A stretch of DNA of 64,000 bases, from contig NZ_CP155793.1 in the NCBI RefSeq assembly GCF_039729145.1, positions 1,984,001 to 2,048,000 of the forward strand, given 5' to 3'. Every line of letters starts with the position of its first letter. The first letter of the stretch is position 1. This document shows, in pieces, positions 45,499 through 55,007 of this stretch. Both the position numbers and the translations under genes were made by a program. The DNA comes from Microbacterium sp. SY138. Lineage in GTDB: Bacteria > Actinomycetota > Actinomycetes > Actinomycetales > Microbacteriaceae. The notes beneath the pieces are model-generated. The model worked only from the letters and a program-made list of their open reading frames with translations. It had not been told where the DNA came from and ran no database searches.

Positions 45499-45526
45499 GA
45501 AAGCCCCCGGCGAACCGGAGGCTTTC
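45499..45526. terminator. Terminator shared by tRNA-Glu and the MFS gene
   Basis: A 12-bp stem with one mismatch (GAAAGCCCCCGG and CCGGAGGCTTTC) and a 4-base loop. On the minus strand the loop is TTCG and the stem is followed by TTGTTT, so it terminates the tRNA transcript well; on the plus strand it follows the MFS stop by 30 bp. Confidence 0.8.
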
Positions 45527-45535
45527 TCTGTTGTG

Positions 45536-45608
45536 TGACCCCAGCGGGATTCGAACCCGCGTTACCGCCGTGAGAGGGCAGCGTACTAGGCCGCTATACG
45601 ATGGGGCC
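45536..45608 (-). tRNA. tRNA-Glu (anticodon CUC)
   Basis: The 73-nt minus-strand sequence starts GGCCCCATCG and ends with TGGGGTCA. It folds into a standard cloverleaf: 7-bp acceptor stem with one G-U pair, anticodon loop CCTCTCA with CUC, and T arm GCGGGTTCGAATCCCGC. The CCA end is not encoded. A terminator follows 9 bp downstream. Confidence 0.96.
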
Positions 45609-45758
45609 GTCTGGCGAAACGTTTCCGTCGCGCGACAACCGTTCAAGTATGCCACGGCGATTCTCACTGCGCCAAATCGGCGCCGCCCTGAAACGAATCC
45701 CGGGCGTGGCGCACCGATTCCGTTTGCCGTGGGCGACCTGAAGGAGTTGACTCATGCC

Positions 45759-46397
45759 ATGCGCGTCACCAAGTTCGAACATGCCGCCCTCCGTCTCGAT
45801 GCGAACGAGAAGACCCTTCTGATCGATCCCGGATCGTTCACGGCACCCCTGAACGACCTCACCGATCTGGTGGGAATCGTGATCACCCATGAGCATCCGG
45901 ACCACTGGACGACCGATCACTTCGACCGCCTCCTCCGCGCAGCGCCCGGAACGCCGATCTTCGCGCCCGCGGGTGTCGCCCGCGCGGCCGAGGGATACGA
46001 CATCACGGTGGTCTCCCCCGGCGACACCGTGGAGATCGGCGGATTCACTCTGCGATTCTTCGGCGGAACGCACGAGGTCATCCACGCCTCTCTCCCGACG
46101 GTCGAGAACGTCGGGGTCCTCGTGAACGACGAGCTCTACTACCCCGGCGACTCCTACGCGGTTCCCGAGGGTGTCGCCGTCGGTACTTTGGCCGCGCCGC
46201 TCGGCGCCCCCTGGCTGAAGATCGGTGACGCGATGGACTACGTGCTCGCTGTCGCCCCGCGCCGCGCGTTCGGCACCCACGACATGACGCTGTCCGTGAT
46301 CGGCAGGAACATGCACCGACAGCGACTGCAGTGGGCCACGGAGCAGGGCGGCGGCGAGTTCTTCGTCCTCGAGCCCGGCGAATCCCTCGATCTCTGA
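45759..46397 (+). CDS. MBL-fold metallo-hydrolase (UlaG-like)
   Basis: A 212-residue metallo-beta-lactamase-fold protein of the small UlaG-like type. The metal-binding motif is THEHPDHW (HxHxDH) near residue 47, preceded by TLLIDPGSFTAPLNDL; GGTHEVIH near 102, YYPGDS near 127 and GTHDM near 182 supply further ligands. It probably hydrolyses a phosphodiester, lactone or similar bond; the substrate is unknown. ATG 45759 follows AAGGAG at a long 12-base distance. The next gene starts 3 bp after it ends, so the two are probably co-transcribed. Confidence 0.9.
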   Translation: MRVTKFEHAALRLDANEKTLLIDPGSFTAPLNDLTDLVGIVITHEHPDHWTTDHFDRLLRAAPGTPIFAPAGVARAAEGYDITVVSPGDTVEIGGFTLRFFGGTHEVIHASLPTVENVGVLVNDELYYPGDSYAVPEGVAVGTLAAPLGAPWLKIGDAMDYVLAVAPRRAFGTHDMTLSVIGRNMHRQRLQWATEQGGGEFFVLEPGESLDL

Positions 46398-46399
46398 AC

Positions 46400-47296
46400 A
46401 TGGCGGACTCCCCTGCCGCCGAGCTCACCCTCGCCGAGCGTGATGTGCGAGAGCTCCTCCACGGTGTCGCGCCACAATGGGCAGCGCTTCCCCTGACACG
46501 CGTCGCTGAGGGATGGGACAACGTCACGTGGCGCCTCGGGCCCGACCTCGCGGTGCGCATCCCCCGCCGCGAACGCGCGGCGCCTCTGATCAGGCACGAA
46601 CAGCGCGCCCTTCCTGCGATCGCCCTCCGCCTCGCCCCCACGAACGTCCGCACCCCTCTTCCGGTGTTCGCCGGCGCACCCACGCCGATGTTCCCCTGGC
46701 CGTGGTCGATCGTGCCGTGGCTTCCGGGAAGCCACGCGCTCGGTCGCGCCCGTCGCGACAACACCTCCTGGGCGGCAGACCTCGCCGCGGTGCTCGTCGC
46801 CCTGCACCATGACGCGCCCGTCGATGCGCCCCGGAACCCCATGCGCGGCGTCCCGTTGAGTGCTCGCGATGAGAGCATCCGCTCGCGCCTCGCCGACCTC
46901 GCCCCAGCGCTCGCGGAGCCTCTCGACGCCCTCTGGCAGACGGGCCTGGACGCCGCACCAGCAGCCGAGAGCACCTGGATCCACGGTGATCTGCACCCCG
47001 GCAACATCCTCGTCGACGGCGACCGCCTCTCCGCACTGATCGATTTCGGTGATGTGACCTCGGGCGATCCCGCCTACGATCTCGCCGCGGGGTGGCTCGC
47101 CTTCGACACCGAAGGCCGACACGTGTTCCGGCGCGCGACGGCATCGAGATACGACGACGCCACCTGGATGCGCGCTCGCGCCTGGGCAGCAGCCGTCGCG
47201 GCCATCCTCTGCCATTCGAGCGACGATCGCGAGGACCTGCGCGCGCTCGGCCACGACACCGCTCTGGAGCTGTCCGGAGTTTCCTCCTCCTGCTGA
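46400..47296 (+). CDS. Aminoglycoside phosphotransferase (APH) family kinase
   Basis: A 298-residue protein-kinase-like phosphotransferase. The catalytic loop is WIHGDLHPGNILV near residue 195, with the metal-binding motif LIDFGDV near 213, and VAEGWDNVTWRL near 35 forms the nucleotide loop. The family includes antibiotic kinases but also homoserine, choline and sugar kinases, so resistance cannot be claimed. It starts 3 bp after the MBL-fold gene. Confidence 0.88.
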   Translation: MADSPAAELTLAERDVRELLHGVAPQWAALPLTRVAEGWDNVTWRLGPDLAVRIPRRERAAPLIRHEQRALPAIALRLAPTNVRTPLPVFAGAPTPMFPWPWSIVPWLPGSHALGRARRDNTSWAADLAAVLVALHHDAPVDAPRNPMRGVPLSARDESIRSRLADLAPALAEPLDALWQTGLDAAPAAESTWIHGDLHPGNILVDGDRLSALIDFGDVTSGDPAYDLAAGWLAFDTEGRHVFRRATASRYDDATWMRARAWAAAVAAILCHSSDDREDLRALGHDTALELSGVSSSC

Positions 47297-47334
47297 TGCC
47301 GCGCGGGCGGGCGCCCGACGTTCGGGGCTCATCC

Positions 47335-47363
47335 TTGCCACAGGTTTTCGGACATGGTGTACT
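47335..47363 (+). promoter_or_regulatory. Promoter of the trypsin-like protease gene
   Basis: TTGCCA (47335-47340), a 17-base spacer and TGTACT (47358-47363) lie about 50 bp upstream of the start codon. This is a good housekeeping-type promoter. Confidence 0.55.
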
Positions 47364-47411
47364 GACTGCGCAGTAGCGTGTTACCCATCACTCATCTGAA
47401 CGGAGATCACC

Positions 47412-48338
47412 ATGACGACCGTACGATCCAGAACGAAGAAGATTCTCGGCGCCGGGATTACCGGCGCCGCCGTCATCTGCGCCAGCCTGCTGATCGGGCC
47501 CGCAGCAGGCGCCACGACGAATGACGGCACGACCCCACCGGACCAGGACGAGCGCGCGCTGTCGCGCATCATCGGGGGCCAGGCGGTCCCGAACGACGCC
47601 TACCCGTTCATGGCTTCGCTCCAGGCCGGCGGCGAATCCTTCTGCGGGGGCTCGCTCCTGGGCCCGACGCTGGTGATGACCGCAGCGCACTGCGTCACCG
47701 GCACGGACTCCCTCACCGGTCTGCCGACGATCGACGTCGACGGCGTCTCGGTGGTCGTGGGGCGTACGGTGTTGTCCGACGGTACGCAGGGACAGGAACG
47801 CGGGCTGTCCGAGTCCCCCGGCGCCGAGCCCATCGTCCATCCTCGCTACCTCGCCGGCGACAGTGCCTATGACGTCGCCTTCCTCGTGCTGGACGCGCCC
47901 GTCCAGGGCATCGTCCCGGTGAAGCTGCCGACCAAGGGGACGGACGCCCTGCTGCGCCCCGGTCAGAGTGCGACCGTCATCGGCTGGGGGAACACGGACA
48001 CCGCTCTCGCCAACTTCCCCGACCGTCTTCGTCAGGTACAGGTGCCGATGCTCGCGACTGCCGAGTGCGAGCTCAGCTACGGTGCTTTCCGGCCCGACGT
48101 CAACCTGTGCGCCGGGGTCGTCGGCAAGGACTCCTGTCAGGGCGACAGCGGCGGCCCCCTCTTCCGCCAGCCGCCCGCTCGCGAGACCGCCTATCAGATC
48201 GGTGTCGTCTCCTACGGGGACGGATGCGGCGGACAAGGAGCGCCTGGGGTGTACGTCTCGTTGAGCTCTGCCGACCTGTGGGACACGATGGCGGAGAGCA
48301 GCGAAGGCAAGGCCCTGAAGGAGGCCCTCGGACGCTGA
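47412..48338 (+). CDS. Secreted trypsin-like serine protease (S1 family)
   Basis: A 308-residue chymotrypsin-fold protease. Residues 1-36 are a signal peptide (TTVRSRTKKILGAG, then a hydrophobic core). A short propeptide precedes the activation site ALSRIIGGQAVP near residue 53. The catalytic His is in TAAHC near 95, the Asp in AYDVAFLVLD near 157 and the Ser in CQGDSGGPLF near 243; the Asp of KDSCQGDSGG six residues before the Ser predicts cleavage after Lys or Arg. Six cysteines fit three disulfides. ATG 47412 follows GGAGAT. It acts outside the cell. Confidence 0.93.
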   Translation: MTTVRSRTKKILGAGITGAAVICASLLIGPAAGATTNDGTTPPDQDERALSRIIGGQAVPNDAYPFMASLQAGGESFCGGSLLGPTLVMTAAHCVTGTDSLTGLPTIDVDGVSVVVGRTVLSDGTQGQERGLSESPGAEPIVHPRYLAGDSAYDVAFLVLDAPVQGIVPVKLPTKGTDALLRPGQSATVIGWGNTDTALANFPDRLRQVQVPMLATAECELSYGAFRPDVNLCAGVVGKDSCQGDSGGPLFRQPPARETAYQIGVVSYGDGCGGQGAPGVYVSLSSADLWDTMAESSEGKALKEALGR

Positions 48339-48346
48339 GCAGCCGG

Positions 48347-48374
48347 GGCCGCGCAGGCTCAGTCCTGTGCGGCC
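48347..48374. terminator. Bidirectional terminator between the protease and pepN
   Basis: GGCCGCGCAGG, loop ctcagt, CCTGTGCGGCC: an 11-bp stem with one G-U pair, 9 bp after the protease stop. It contains the pepN stop codon. Confidence 0.55.
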
Positions 48375-50842
48375 CTGACCCGGAGGTCCCGCGCGAGGTG
48401 GTCGCGCTGCTCGACCACGAGACGCCGCAATGCCGCCGGCGCCGCTGTGTTGGCAGCCAACCACGCGTCGACGGCATCCAGGGAGTCCCCGGCAGGGAAC
48501 AGACCGATGACCAGCCGTCGTGCGATCTCGATGCTGCGCTCGTCCCAGGCTTGGACGATCCTGGCGAAGTACTCCGCGTCGAACCCGGCGATCAGGTCGC
48601 GCCGCCCGCCGGCCCCGAAACCGCTGATCTCGGCATCGAGGTGATCGTTGCTGAGCGCGAGATCCTCCCAGGCGGACTGCCACGCGTCGCGACGTACCGC
48701 CGCATCCGGGCGCGATGCCCGAGCCCGGCGTGCGGCTGTTCGACCGTCGCCCGTGTCATCCCGCTGCTCTTCGACCGCCACATCGGCCAGGTCGGCATGT
48801 CCGGTGGTGACGAGTGCGCTGAGCAGCTGCCAGCGCAGGTCGGGATCGATGACGAGTCCCTCCGGCGCATCACCCTCGAGCAGTGCTCGCACCTGTGCAT
48901 GATGCTCGTCGTCGAAAGCGGATGCGGTCGCGAACGCCCGTGCCCAGGAGAGCTGCGCGTCACTGCCGGCCTCGGCGGATACCAGCGCGCTCCACACGCC
49001 GTCGGTCCACGTCCGCTGCTCCTCTTCGCGGCTGGTCGCGGAGACATAATGGCGGATCGTGTAGATCGCGTTCGCGAGGACTCCCGTCAGCAGCCCGATA
49101 TTGGACTCGTGAGGCGCATGGGAGCGGACGATCGCGAGATAGCGCTGCGCGGCGAGTTCGCCGTCCCGCGTCGCATTCCACAACGACGACCAGACGAGTG
49201 CACGGGCCAGCGGATCGTCGATCGCCGAGAGGGATTCCTCGACGGTGACGAGAGAGCCCTCGTCGAGACGCGCCTTGACGTATGTGAGGTCATCGTCGTT
49301 GAGCAAAACGAGATCGGCCTCGGGCAGGTCGAGCTCCGTGCGTTCTCCGACCACGTCGAGCTCGCGCTGCTCACGGCGGACGATACGACCGTCCATGCGC
49401 TCGTACAGCCCGATCCGGAGTCGATGCGGCCGTGGGTCGGTCTGCACGAGGATCTGTCGTCCCTCTGGGTCGGTCTCCGTCCAGAGCGTCGACACGCCGG
49501 ACGTCTGCAGCCATGCCGCGGACCAGTCGCTCATATCGCGCCCCGACACCGCGCTCAGCTGCACCAGGAAGTCGTCGAGGGTGGTGTTGCCGAACGCGTT
49601 GGCGGCGAAGTAGCGCCGCGCCCCCTCGAAGAAGGCCTCGTCTCCGACGAATGCGACGAGCTGCTTGAGCACGGCGGCGCCCTTGGCGTAAGTGATCCCG
49701 TCGAAGTTCAGCTTGGCGGCCTCGAGATCGGTGATGTCCGCCACGATGGGGTGCGTCGTCGGCAGCTGGTCCTGCTGGTACGCCCATGCCTTGCGACTCG
49801 CGGCGAACTTGACCCACGCATCGTGATAGCGCGTCGCGACCGCTGAGGCGTGCGCACCCATGTAGTCGGCGAAAGACTCCTTGAGCCACAGATCGTCCCA
49901 CCACGTCATCGTGACGAGATCGCCGAACCACATGTGGGCCATCTCGTGCAGGATCGTGTTGGCGCGAGCCGCGCGCTGCGCATCGGTCGCCGCGCCGCGG
50001 GAGAGGTACGACTCCGTGAACGTGACCAGACCGGGGTTCTCCATGGCACCGAGGTTGTACTCCGGAACGAAGATCTGGTCGTACTTGCCCCACGGATACG
50101 GGGAGGCGAAGGCGTCGGTGAAGAAGTCGAGACCCTGGCGTGTGACCTCGAGGATCTCCTCGGCCTCGAGGTGCGGAGCGAGCGACCTCCGGACGAACAC
50201 CCCGAGCGTGACGCTCTGCTCGCCGCGCTGCCACTCCCCATCCACGCGGGAGTACGGTCCCGCAGCGACGGCGGTGATGTAGCTCGAGATCGGCAGCGTG
50301 GGGGCGAACTCCACACGTTGCACACCGACGCCGAGGTCGGTATGCGTCGGAGACTGGTTGGAGAGCACCTCCCATCCGGTCGGCGCGTCCACCACGAACG
50401 TGTACTCGGCCTTCATGTCGGGCTGCTCGAAGCATGCCATGACGCGTCGCGAATCCGCCGGCTCGTACTGCGTGTACAGATAGGTCTCATCGTCGACGGG
50501 GTCGTGGAAGCGATGCAGTCCCTCACCGGAACGGCTGTACGTTCCGACCGCTTCGACCCGCACGAGGTTGGACGCGGCGAGCCCGGAGAGCGAGATGCGT
50601 GCCCCGTCATAGACGATCTCCTGGTCGACCCCGTTCACGGAGACCCGCTGAACGCCCTCGCCGATGAAGTCGAGCCACGTCGTGTCGGTGGTCGCGTCGA
50701 ACTCGAGCGTCGTCACGCTGGGGAACCCGGTCCGAGCACGCTCCGGCGCTCCGGTCAGATCGAGCTCGACGCGGATGCGGTGCACGGTGACGGCAGCGGA
50801 TCGCGCTGCGGTCTCCTCGCGGGTGAGGTTGGCTGTGTCCAT
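48359..50842 (-). CDS. pepN: Aminopeptidase N (M1 family)
   Basis: An 827-residue zinc aminopeptidase that trims N-terminal residues from peptides in the cytoplasm. The substrate motif GAMENPGLVTFTE lies near residue 265 and the zinc motif HEMAHMWFGDLVT (HExxH, with the distant Glu in LWLKESFADY) near 300. The C-terminal ERAP1-like helical domain is complete. Length is normal for actinobacterial PepN. Start ATG 50842. It is followed by a convergent protease gene, but the two are probably unrelated. Confidence 0.96.
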   Translation of the reverse strand: MDTANLTREETAARSAAVTVHRIRVELDLTGAPERARTGFPSVTTLEFDATTDTTWLDFIGEGVQRVSVNGVDQEIVYDGARISLSGLAASNLVRVEAVGTYSRSGEGLHRFHDPVDDETYLYTQYEPADSRRVMACFEQPDMKAEYTFVVDAPTGWEVLSNQSPTHTDLGVGVQRVEFAPTLPISSYITAVAAGPYSRVDGEWQRGEQSVTLGVFVRRSLAPHLEAEEILEVTRQGLDFFTDAFASPYPWGKYDQIFVPEYNLGAMENPGLVTFTESYLSRGAATDAQRAARANTILHEMAHMWFGDLVTMTWWDDLWLKESFADYMGAHASAVATRYHDAWVKFAASRKAWAYQQDQLPTTHPIVADITDLEAAKLNFDGITYAKGAAVLKQLVAFVGDEAFFEGARRYFAANAFGNTTLDDFLVQLSAVSGRDMSDWSAAWLQTSGVSTLWTETDPEGRQILVQTDPRPHRLRIGLYERMDGRIVRREQRELDVVGERTELDLPEADLVLLNDDDLTYVKARLDEGSLVTVEESLSAIDDPLARALVWSSLWNATRDGELAAQRYLAIVRSHAPHESNIGLLTGVLANAIYTIRHYVSATSREEEQRTWTDGVWSALVSAEAGSDAQLSWARAFATASAFDDEHHAQVRALLEGDAPEGLVIDPDLRWQLLSALVTTGHADLADVAVEEQRDDTGDGRTAARRARASRPDAAVRRDAWQSAWEDLALSNDHLDAEISGFGAGGRRDLIAGFDAEYFARIVQAWDERSIEIARRLVIGLFPAGDSLDAVDAWLAANTAAPAALRRLVVEQRDHLARDLRVRAAQD

Positions 50843-50893
50843 GCTTCCATCCTGGCATCCGGAGGCGAGGCGGACAGACCCTCGTGCGACGGA

Positions 50894-53356
50894 TCAGGCG
50901 TTCTGGAGACGATGCCCGATCTCGGCGTAGACCTGTGCCGAAGCGTGAGCGCGTGCCTCGGCGGACTCCTCGTCTTCTCGCACCCGCGCGATGGACGAGA
51001 GGATCGCATCGCTTCGTGCCACTTCGGCACGATCACCGGTCGCCTCTGCGATGCTCCGGGCCTCCTGCGCGTGTCGTTCAGCCTCGTGCAGGACCGCGCC
51101 CGCATCCGCCGCGTCTTCCGTGTTCGCCGACAGCAGGATCTCGGCGAGGGAGTTCGCAGCCTCTGTCGCGATCAACGGCGAGCCCGCGCGCTCCGCCTCA
51201 CGGAGGATCTGTTCCGCGGCAGCCGTCGCCTTCCGGACATCTCCCGCTCGTCCGTCGATGCGCGCGTGCAGGAGCACGAGGTCGGCAGAGGTCCCATACT
51301 CGCCCGCGGTCGCCAGCGTCTGCATCGCAGTCGCACAGAGCTCGCGGGCGCGCACATCATCGCCTCGTGCCTCTGCGACGAGGGCCAGAGTGCGCCGGAC
51401 GAAGGGCAGCGGCTCGCCGTTCGACTCGTCCAACAGCCCGTGCAGCTCCACCTCCGCGTCATCGAGTCGACCGATGGCGAGGAGCAGGAGCGGGCGGTTG
51501 CCACGGACGACGGCGATGTTGAGCTCATCGCCTTCGGCCTGCGCCATGGACAGGGCACTCGCGTAGCGCTCCAGCGCCTCCGGATAGCGGGCGAGGATAC
51601 GAAGGGTGTCGGCGTGATTCCCGGTGGCACGGCCCTCGACGATCCGGTCCCCCGCGTCCCGTGCGTGCGCGATCGCTCGTTCGTACGATTCCACAGCCTC
51701 ATCGAGGTGACTCATCCAGCGCTGCACGTTGCCGATCTGATTCCACGTGCGCGCCAGCGCCGCACCCGAGGCGATGCGGCGCACGCGATTCAGGGTCACC
51801 AACGCTTCGTCGAGGCGCCCGAGCTTCTCGGCGCAGTGCGCGATGCCGAGGGCGATGTCCGGGACCAGGTCGAGCCCCTCTCCTCGCGACGCGAGGTCGT
51901 GCAGCCGCAGCGACTCGTTCCAGAACGACCAGCGTGAGAGCGCGGGATGCGCCTCGATCGCCAGCCGCTCCACCGAGGAGTCGAGGCCGTGCTCGCGGGC
52001 CGCCGCCGCGACCGCGAGCACCGTCGTGACCGCACGTGCGGCGAAGTCGGGATCTTCGTGGATCCGCGCGAGCACCGCAGACGCGGACCTCTCCACGAAC
52101 CCTCTGCGGGTGGACGACGGGCGCAGTGATCGTGACCGAGACGCAGCGAAGGCGAAGACCGTGTCGTGCATGCGCACTCGGCCGTCGCGCAGTTCGACCA
52201 GATGGCGGGCGTGCAGCCGGTGCAGATCGAGGGCGGACGATGCCCCGCCCGCGGCCAGGAGCACTCCTTCGTCGATGTCCCTGTCCAACAGGGCGGCGTC
52301 CGCGAGCAGGGCTTCCTCGGAGGGGGACAGCGACCGGGTCGCCGCCTCCAGGACGGAGCGGATGCGCAGATCACGAGGCTCGTGCTCGAACCGCGATGCG
52401 AGATCCTGGAACGACCAGCCCTCGTGCTCCCGCACGATCCCCGCCAGCATCGCGAGATCGAGAGGGAGACCCCCGCCGACGGCGACGATGCGGCGCAGCG
52501 CATCCGCGTGCACGTTCACGTCGGCGTCGGCATCGGCCCCTGACGACGCGTCATCCCCCCGGAGGAGATGGGTGAGGAGTCGGAGGGCTTCGGCGCTCGT
52601 CATCGGTGGGACGAGGACCCGCGCCACGCGTGCACCCATCGCCGAGATCCGCTCCTCCAGGTCGGCAAGGTCGACGCGCGTCGTCACGATGAATCGCACA
52701 CCGGGGACGAGCAGCGCGGCGAGACGCCTGGCATCGCCCGCGTCCTCGATGATCACGGTCATGCCTCGCGCCGCGGACTGCAGCCCTTCGCGCAGCCGCG
52801 ACAGCTCGTAAGGAAGAGAGCGGACGCCGAGGGCTCCCAGCATCCGCCGGAGGACGTCGATCGGGTCGGCTCGGGGACGATCCACGTCCGATTCGCGCAG
52901 ATGCACGGTGAGCACGGGTGACGGACCGGCCAACGCCGTCGCGAGAGTGGTCTTCCCCGCTCCCGGCAGACCGGTGAGGAGGAGGATTTCGGCCTCGGGG
53001 ACCGAGGCCAGCAGCTCTTCCCGTCCGACGTCCGCTCCCGCCGCGTCCCGAACATCGAGCGTCACCTCGACGTGCACACCCGCTCTCTCACCGTTGAGGA
53101 GACGCGCGTTCTCCCGCCAGATGCCGGCTTCGGCATCGTCACCGCCGAGGGCGAGCACGATGTCGCCGACCAGGCGTTCATCGAGTCGCCTCCGCCCCGG
53201 GCGGAAGCAGTCGTACACGGTCACCTTGGGCGGCTCTGCGCCGTCGCGCAGGCCGCCGATGCGACGGGCGATCTCGGCATACGACGGTGATCCCGCGTTC
53301 GCGCGCATCCGTCCGAGCCCCAGACAGAGCTCGTCGAGGGTGCGCGGCGCGGGCAT
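50894..53356 (-). CDS. HTH / STAND-type ATPase / TPR protein
   Basis: An 820-residue modular protein. Residues 1-85 look like an XRE-type helix-turn-helix (GSPSYAEIARRIGGL). A STAND-like NTPase follows: Walker A LLTGLPGAGKTTLAT near residue 128, Walker B MTVIIEDAGDA near 198, sensor VRFIVTTR near 220, and a winged-helix region near 345-410 ending in HDTVFAFAASRS. The last 330 residues are TPR-like helices (DEALVTLNRVRR, EAVESYERAIAHAR, EALERYASALSMAQ). This is the AfsR-like layout without a SARP domain, so it is probably a ligand- or protein-triggered regulator; a defence role is possible but unsupported. Confidence 0.82.
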   Translation of the reverse strand: MPAPRTLDELCLGLGRMRANAGSPSYAEIARRIGGLRDGAEPPKVTVYDCFRPGRRRLDERLVGDIVLALGGDDAEAGIWRENARLLNGERAGVHVEVTLDVRDAAGADVGREELLASVPEAEILLLTGLPGAGKTTLATALAGPSPVLTVHLRESDVDRPRADPIDVLRRMLGALGVRSLPYELSRLREGLQSAARGMTVIIEDAGDARRLAALLVPGVRFIVTTRVDLADLEERISAMGARVARVLVPPMTSAEALRLLTHLLRGDDASSGADADADVNVHADALRRIVAVGGGLPLDLAMLAGIVREHEGWSFQDLASRFEHEPRDLRIRSVLEAATRSLSPSEEALLADAALLDRDIDEGVLLAAGGASSALDLHRLHARHLVELRDGRVRMHDTVFAFAASRSRSLRPSSTRRGFVERSASAVLARIHEDPDFAARAVTTVLAVAAAAREHGLDSSVERLAIEAHPALSRWSFWNESLRLHDLASRGEGLDLVPDIALGIAHCAEKLGRLDEALVTLNRVRRIASGAALARTWNQIGNVQRWMSHLDEAVESYERAIAHARDAGDRIVEGRATGNHADTLRILARYPEALERYASALSMAQAEGDELNIAVVRGNRPLLLLAIGRLDDAEVELHGLLDESNGEPLPFVRRTLALVAEARGDDVRARELCATAMQTLATAGEYGTSADLVLLHARIDGRAGDVRKATAAAEQILREAERAGSPLIATEAANSLAEILLSANTEDAADAGAVLHEAERHAQEARSIAEATGDRAEVARSDAILSSIARVREDEESAEARAHASAQVYAEIGHRLQNA

Positions 53357-53499
53357 GGGTCGAGCCTATGGCACGCCGTCGCGGCGACGGACGGCGGCCG
53401 TTCGGGCTCGTTCGGAGTCGGACGGCCCTGTGCTCATCACCCCTATGCTCGCTCGACGGAGAGGCCGACCGCGACCTCCCGGACGAGGAGACAAACCCC

Positions 53500-53997
53500 A
53501 TGACGACACGTGCAGTGATCGCAGCGAAACTCGACGACTTCTCCTTTCAGAAGATGAACTTCGGCGGGTTCCTGATGAACAAGCGGGCCAAGAGCTCGCA
53601 CGCACTGTGGACCCGCACCTCCGACAAGGGCGTCACGGAGCTGACGCTGCTCACCACACGAGACTACGGCGAGGGGAACGTGTACGACGTCGCGGCCTTC
53701 GCCCTCGACGGAATCGTGCCCGCGGAGGTCGTCTCCGAACTCCGGCAACAAGCGGATGCCCTCGCCGACCAGGTCAACCTGCGCGCACACGGCTATGTGT
53801 ACACCTGCCTCGAGCCCTGGGACGGGGGCGGCACCATCTGGATCTCGAAGAAGCCCGAGTTCCGCGCTCTGAGCCGGCTGGACCAGGGGATCTACGTGAT
53901 CCCCATCCAGCGACTCACCGGCACGGTCGAGCCGCGTTGGCTCGCGTGGGCACGTGAGGGCGATCAGCTGAACATCGCCATCGTGTACAAGCCCTGA
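53500..53997 (+). CDS. Protein of unknown function, 165 residues
   Basis: Soluble, with no signal peptide or Cys-rich part. It begins TTRAVIAAKLDDFSFQKMNF and has strands alternating with short helices: TELTLLTTRDYGEGNVYDVA, then GYVYTCLEPWDGGGTIWISK near residue 110 and a C-terminal QLNIAIVYKP. I do not recognise a family. ATG 53500 follows GAGGAG. The next gene begins 3 bp after its stop, so the two are likely co-expressed. Confidence 0.8.
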   Translation: MTTRAVIAAKLDDFSFQKMNFGGFLMNKRAKSSHALWTRTSDKGVTELTLLTTRDYGEGNVYDVAAFALDGIVPAEVVSELRQQADALADQVNLRAHGYVYTCLEPWDGGGTIWISKKPEFRALSRLDQGIYVIPIQRLTGTVEPRWLAWAREGDQLNIAIVYKP

Positions 53998-53999
53998 CG

Positions 54000-55007
54000 G
54001 TGCCGACGCTCCTGGAAGGCGAGTCCGCCCCGCACGCCGACGAGCGCGTGCCGGGCGGCCTCGCCCTCATCGGGTCGTCGCTGGCCACGGTCGGCATCGC
54101 CGCCGTGATCGCGTTCTACCTGCTGCCCGTGGGCTTCGGCCTGACCGGCGCGACGCTCGTGCTCGCGCAGGTCGCCGCGATGCTTCTCTGCGCGGCGATC
54201 GTCGCCTCGTCGACGATCGCCGTTCGCCGGCATCATCGACATCGGGCCGCTCTCGCCGCCGTCGCAGAGACACTCGGCTGGGAGTTCCGCACGGATATCG
54301 GCGACCGCGTGTGGGGTGGCTCCATCGATGAGCAGATCGATCGCGGCGCCCGAACCGCACGGGATCATCTGGACGCGCGACACGCGGCCCTCCCCTTCGA
54401 CAGCATCGAGCGCACGTTCGTCGTCGGCGACCGCGAGGGGGCGACGATGCACACGGTGCGGGCGGTGCGGATCCCCCTTCCTTCCGAAGCGCCGCGTATC
54501 ACGCTCCGATCACGGCGCGGCGGCGGCGCACTCAGCGTGCTCCCCCGACGTCCGACGGGCGCGTCCCGGATTCGACTCGAGGGCGACTTCAGCGACGTCT
54601 TCGAGGTTTCGGTGCCGGCGGGCTACGAGACGGATGCGCTCTACGTGCTCACACCCGACCTGATGGTCGTGCTCCTCGACCAGAGCGCCGACCTCGATCT
54701 GGAGATCATTGACAGCACGCTCCACGTGTACTTCCCCGCCGTCGACCTGACCGACGATGAAGAGCTGCGCGACTTCCTCGCCGTGATCGCTGCCTTGTAC
54801 GACCGCTTCGGACGCCGCACCATGCTCTATCGCGACGAGGCCGCCGAACCGCTGGACCCGGCGTCCTACCGCCGCGACGGCGACACTCTCGCCGATCGGG
54901 CGCGCGGGGTCGACACGCGCGTGCGATGGTGGCCCGTTCTCCTGGCAGTGGCCACGCCCCTGGTGCCGATGCTCATCGCCGTCGTCTGGCTGCACTTCGT
55001 CGGGTGA
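54000..55007 (+). CDS. Membrane protein of unknown function, 335 residues
   Basis: Two hydrophobic segments near the N-terminus (LALIGSSLATVGIAAVIAFY and TLVLAQVAAMLLCAAIVASS) and one at the C-terminus (PVLLAVATPLVPMLIAVVWL) frame a cytoplasmic region of about 230 residues rich in Asp and Arg. No domain is recognised; the central part resembles proteins annotated as hypothetical in related species. GTG 54000 lies 3 bp after the preceding gene. Its 3' end overlaps the convergent topoisomerase gene by 35 bp. Confidence 0.78.
   Translation: MPTLLEGESAPHADERVPGGLALIGSSLATVGIAAVIAFYLLPVGFGLTGATLVLAQVAAMLLCAAIVASSTIAVRRHHRHRAALAAVAETLGWEFRTDIGDRVWGGSIDEQIDRGARTARDHLDARHAALPFDSIERTFVVGDREGATMHTVRAVRIPLPSEAPRITLRSRRGGGALSVLPRRPTGASRIRLEGDFSDVFEVSVPAGYETDALYVLTPDLMVVLLDQSADLDLEIIDSTLHVYFPAVDLTDDEELRDFLAVIAALYDRFGRRTMLYRDEAAEPLDPASYRRDGDTLADRARGVDTRVRWWPVLLAVATPLVPMLIAVVWLHFVG

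Noticed and set aside
45536..45608. tRNA-Glu as an integration site for a mobile element.
   Set aside because: No integrase, no direct repeat of the tRNA 3' end and no change in base composition are visible nearby.
46400..47296. Aminoglycoside resistance gene.
   Set aside because: The APH fold is shared with many metabolic kinases and nothing in the context points to resistance.
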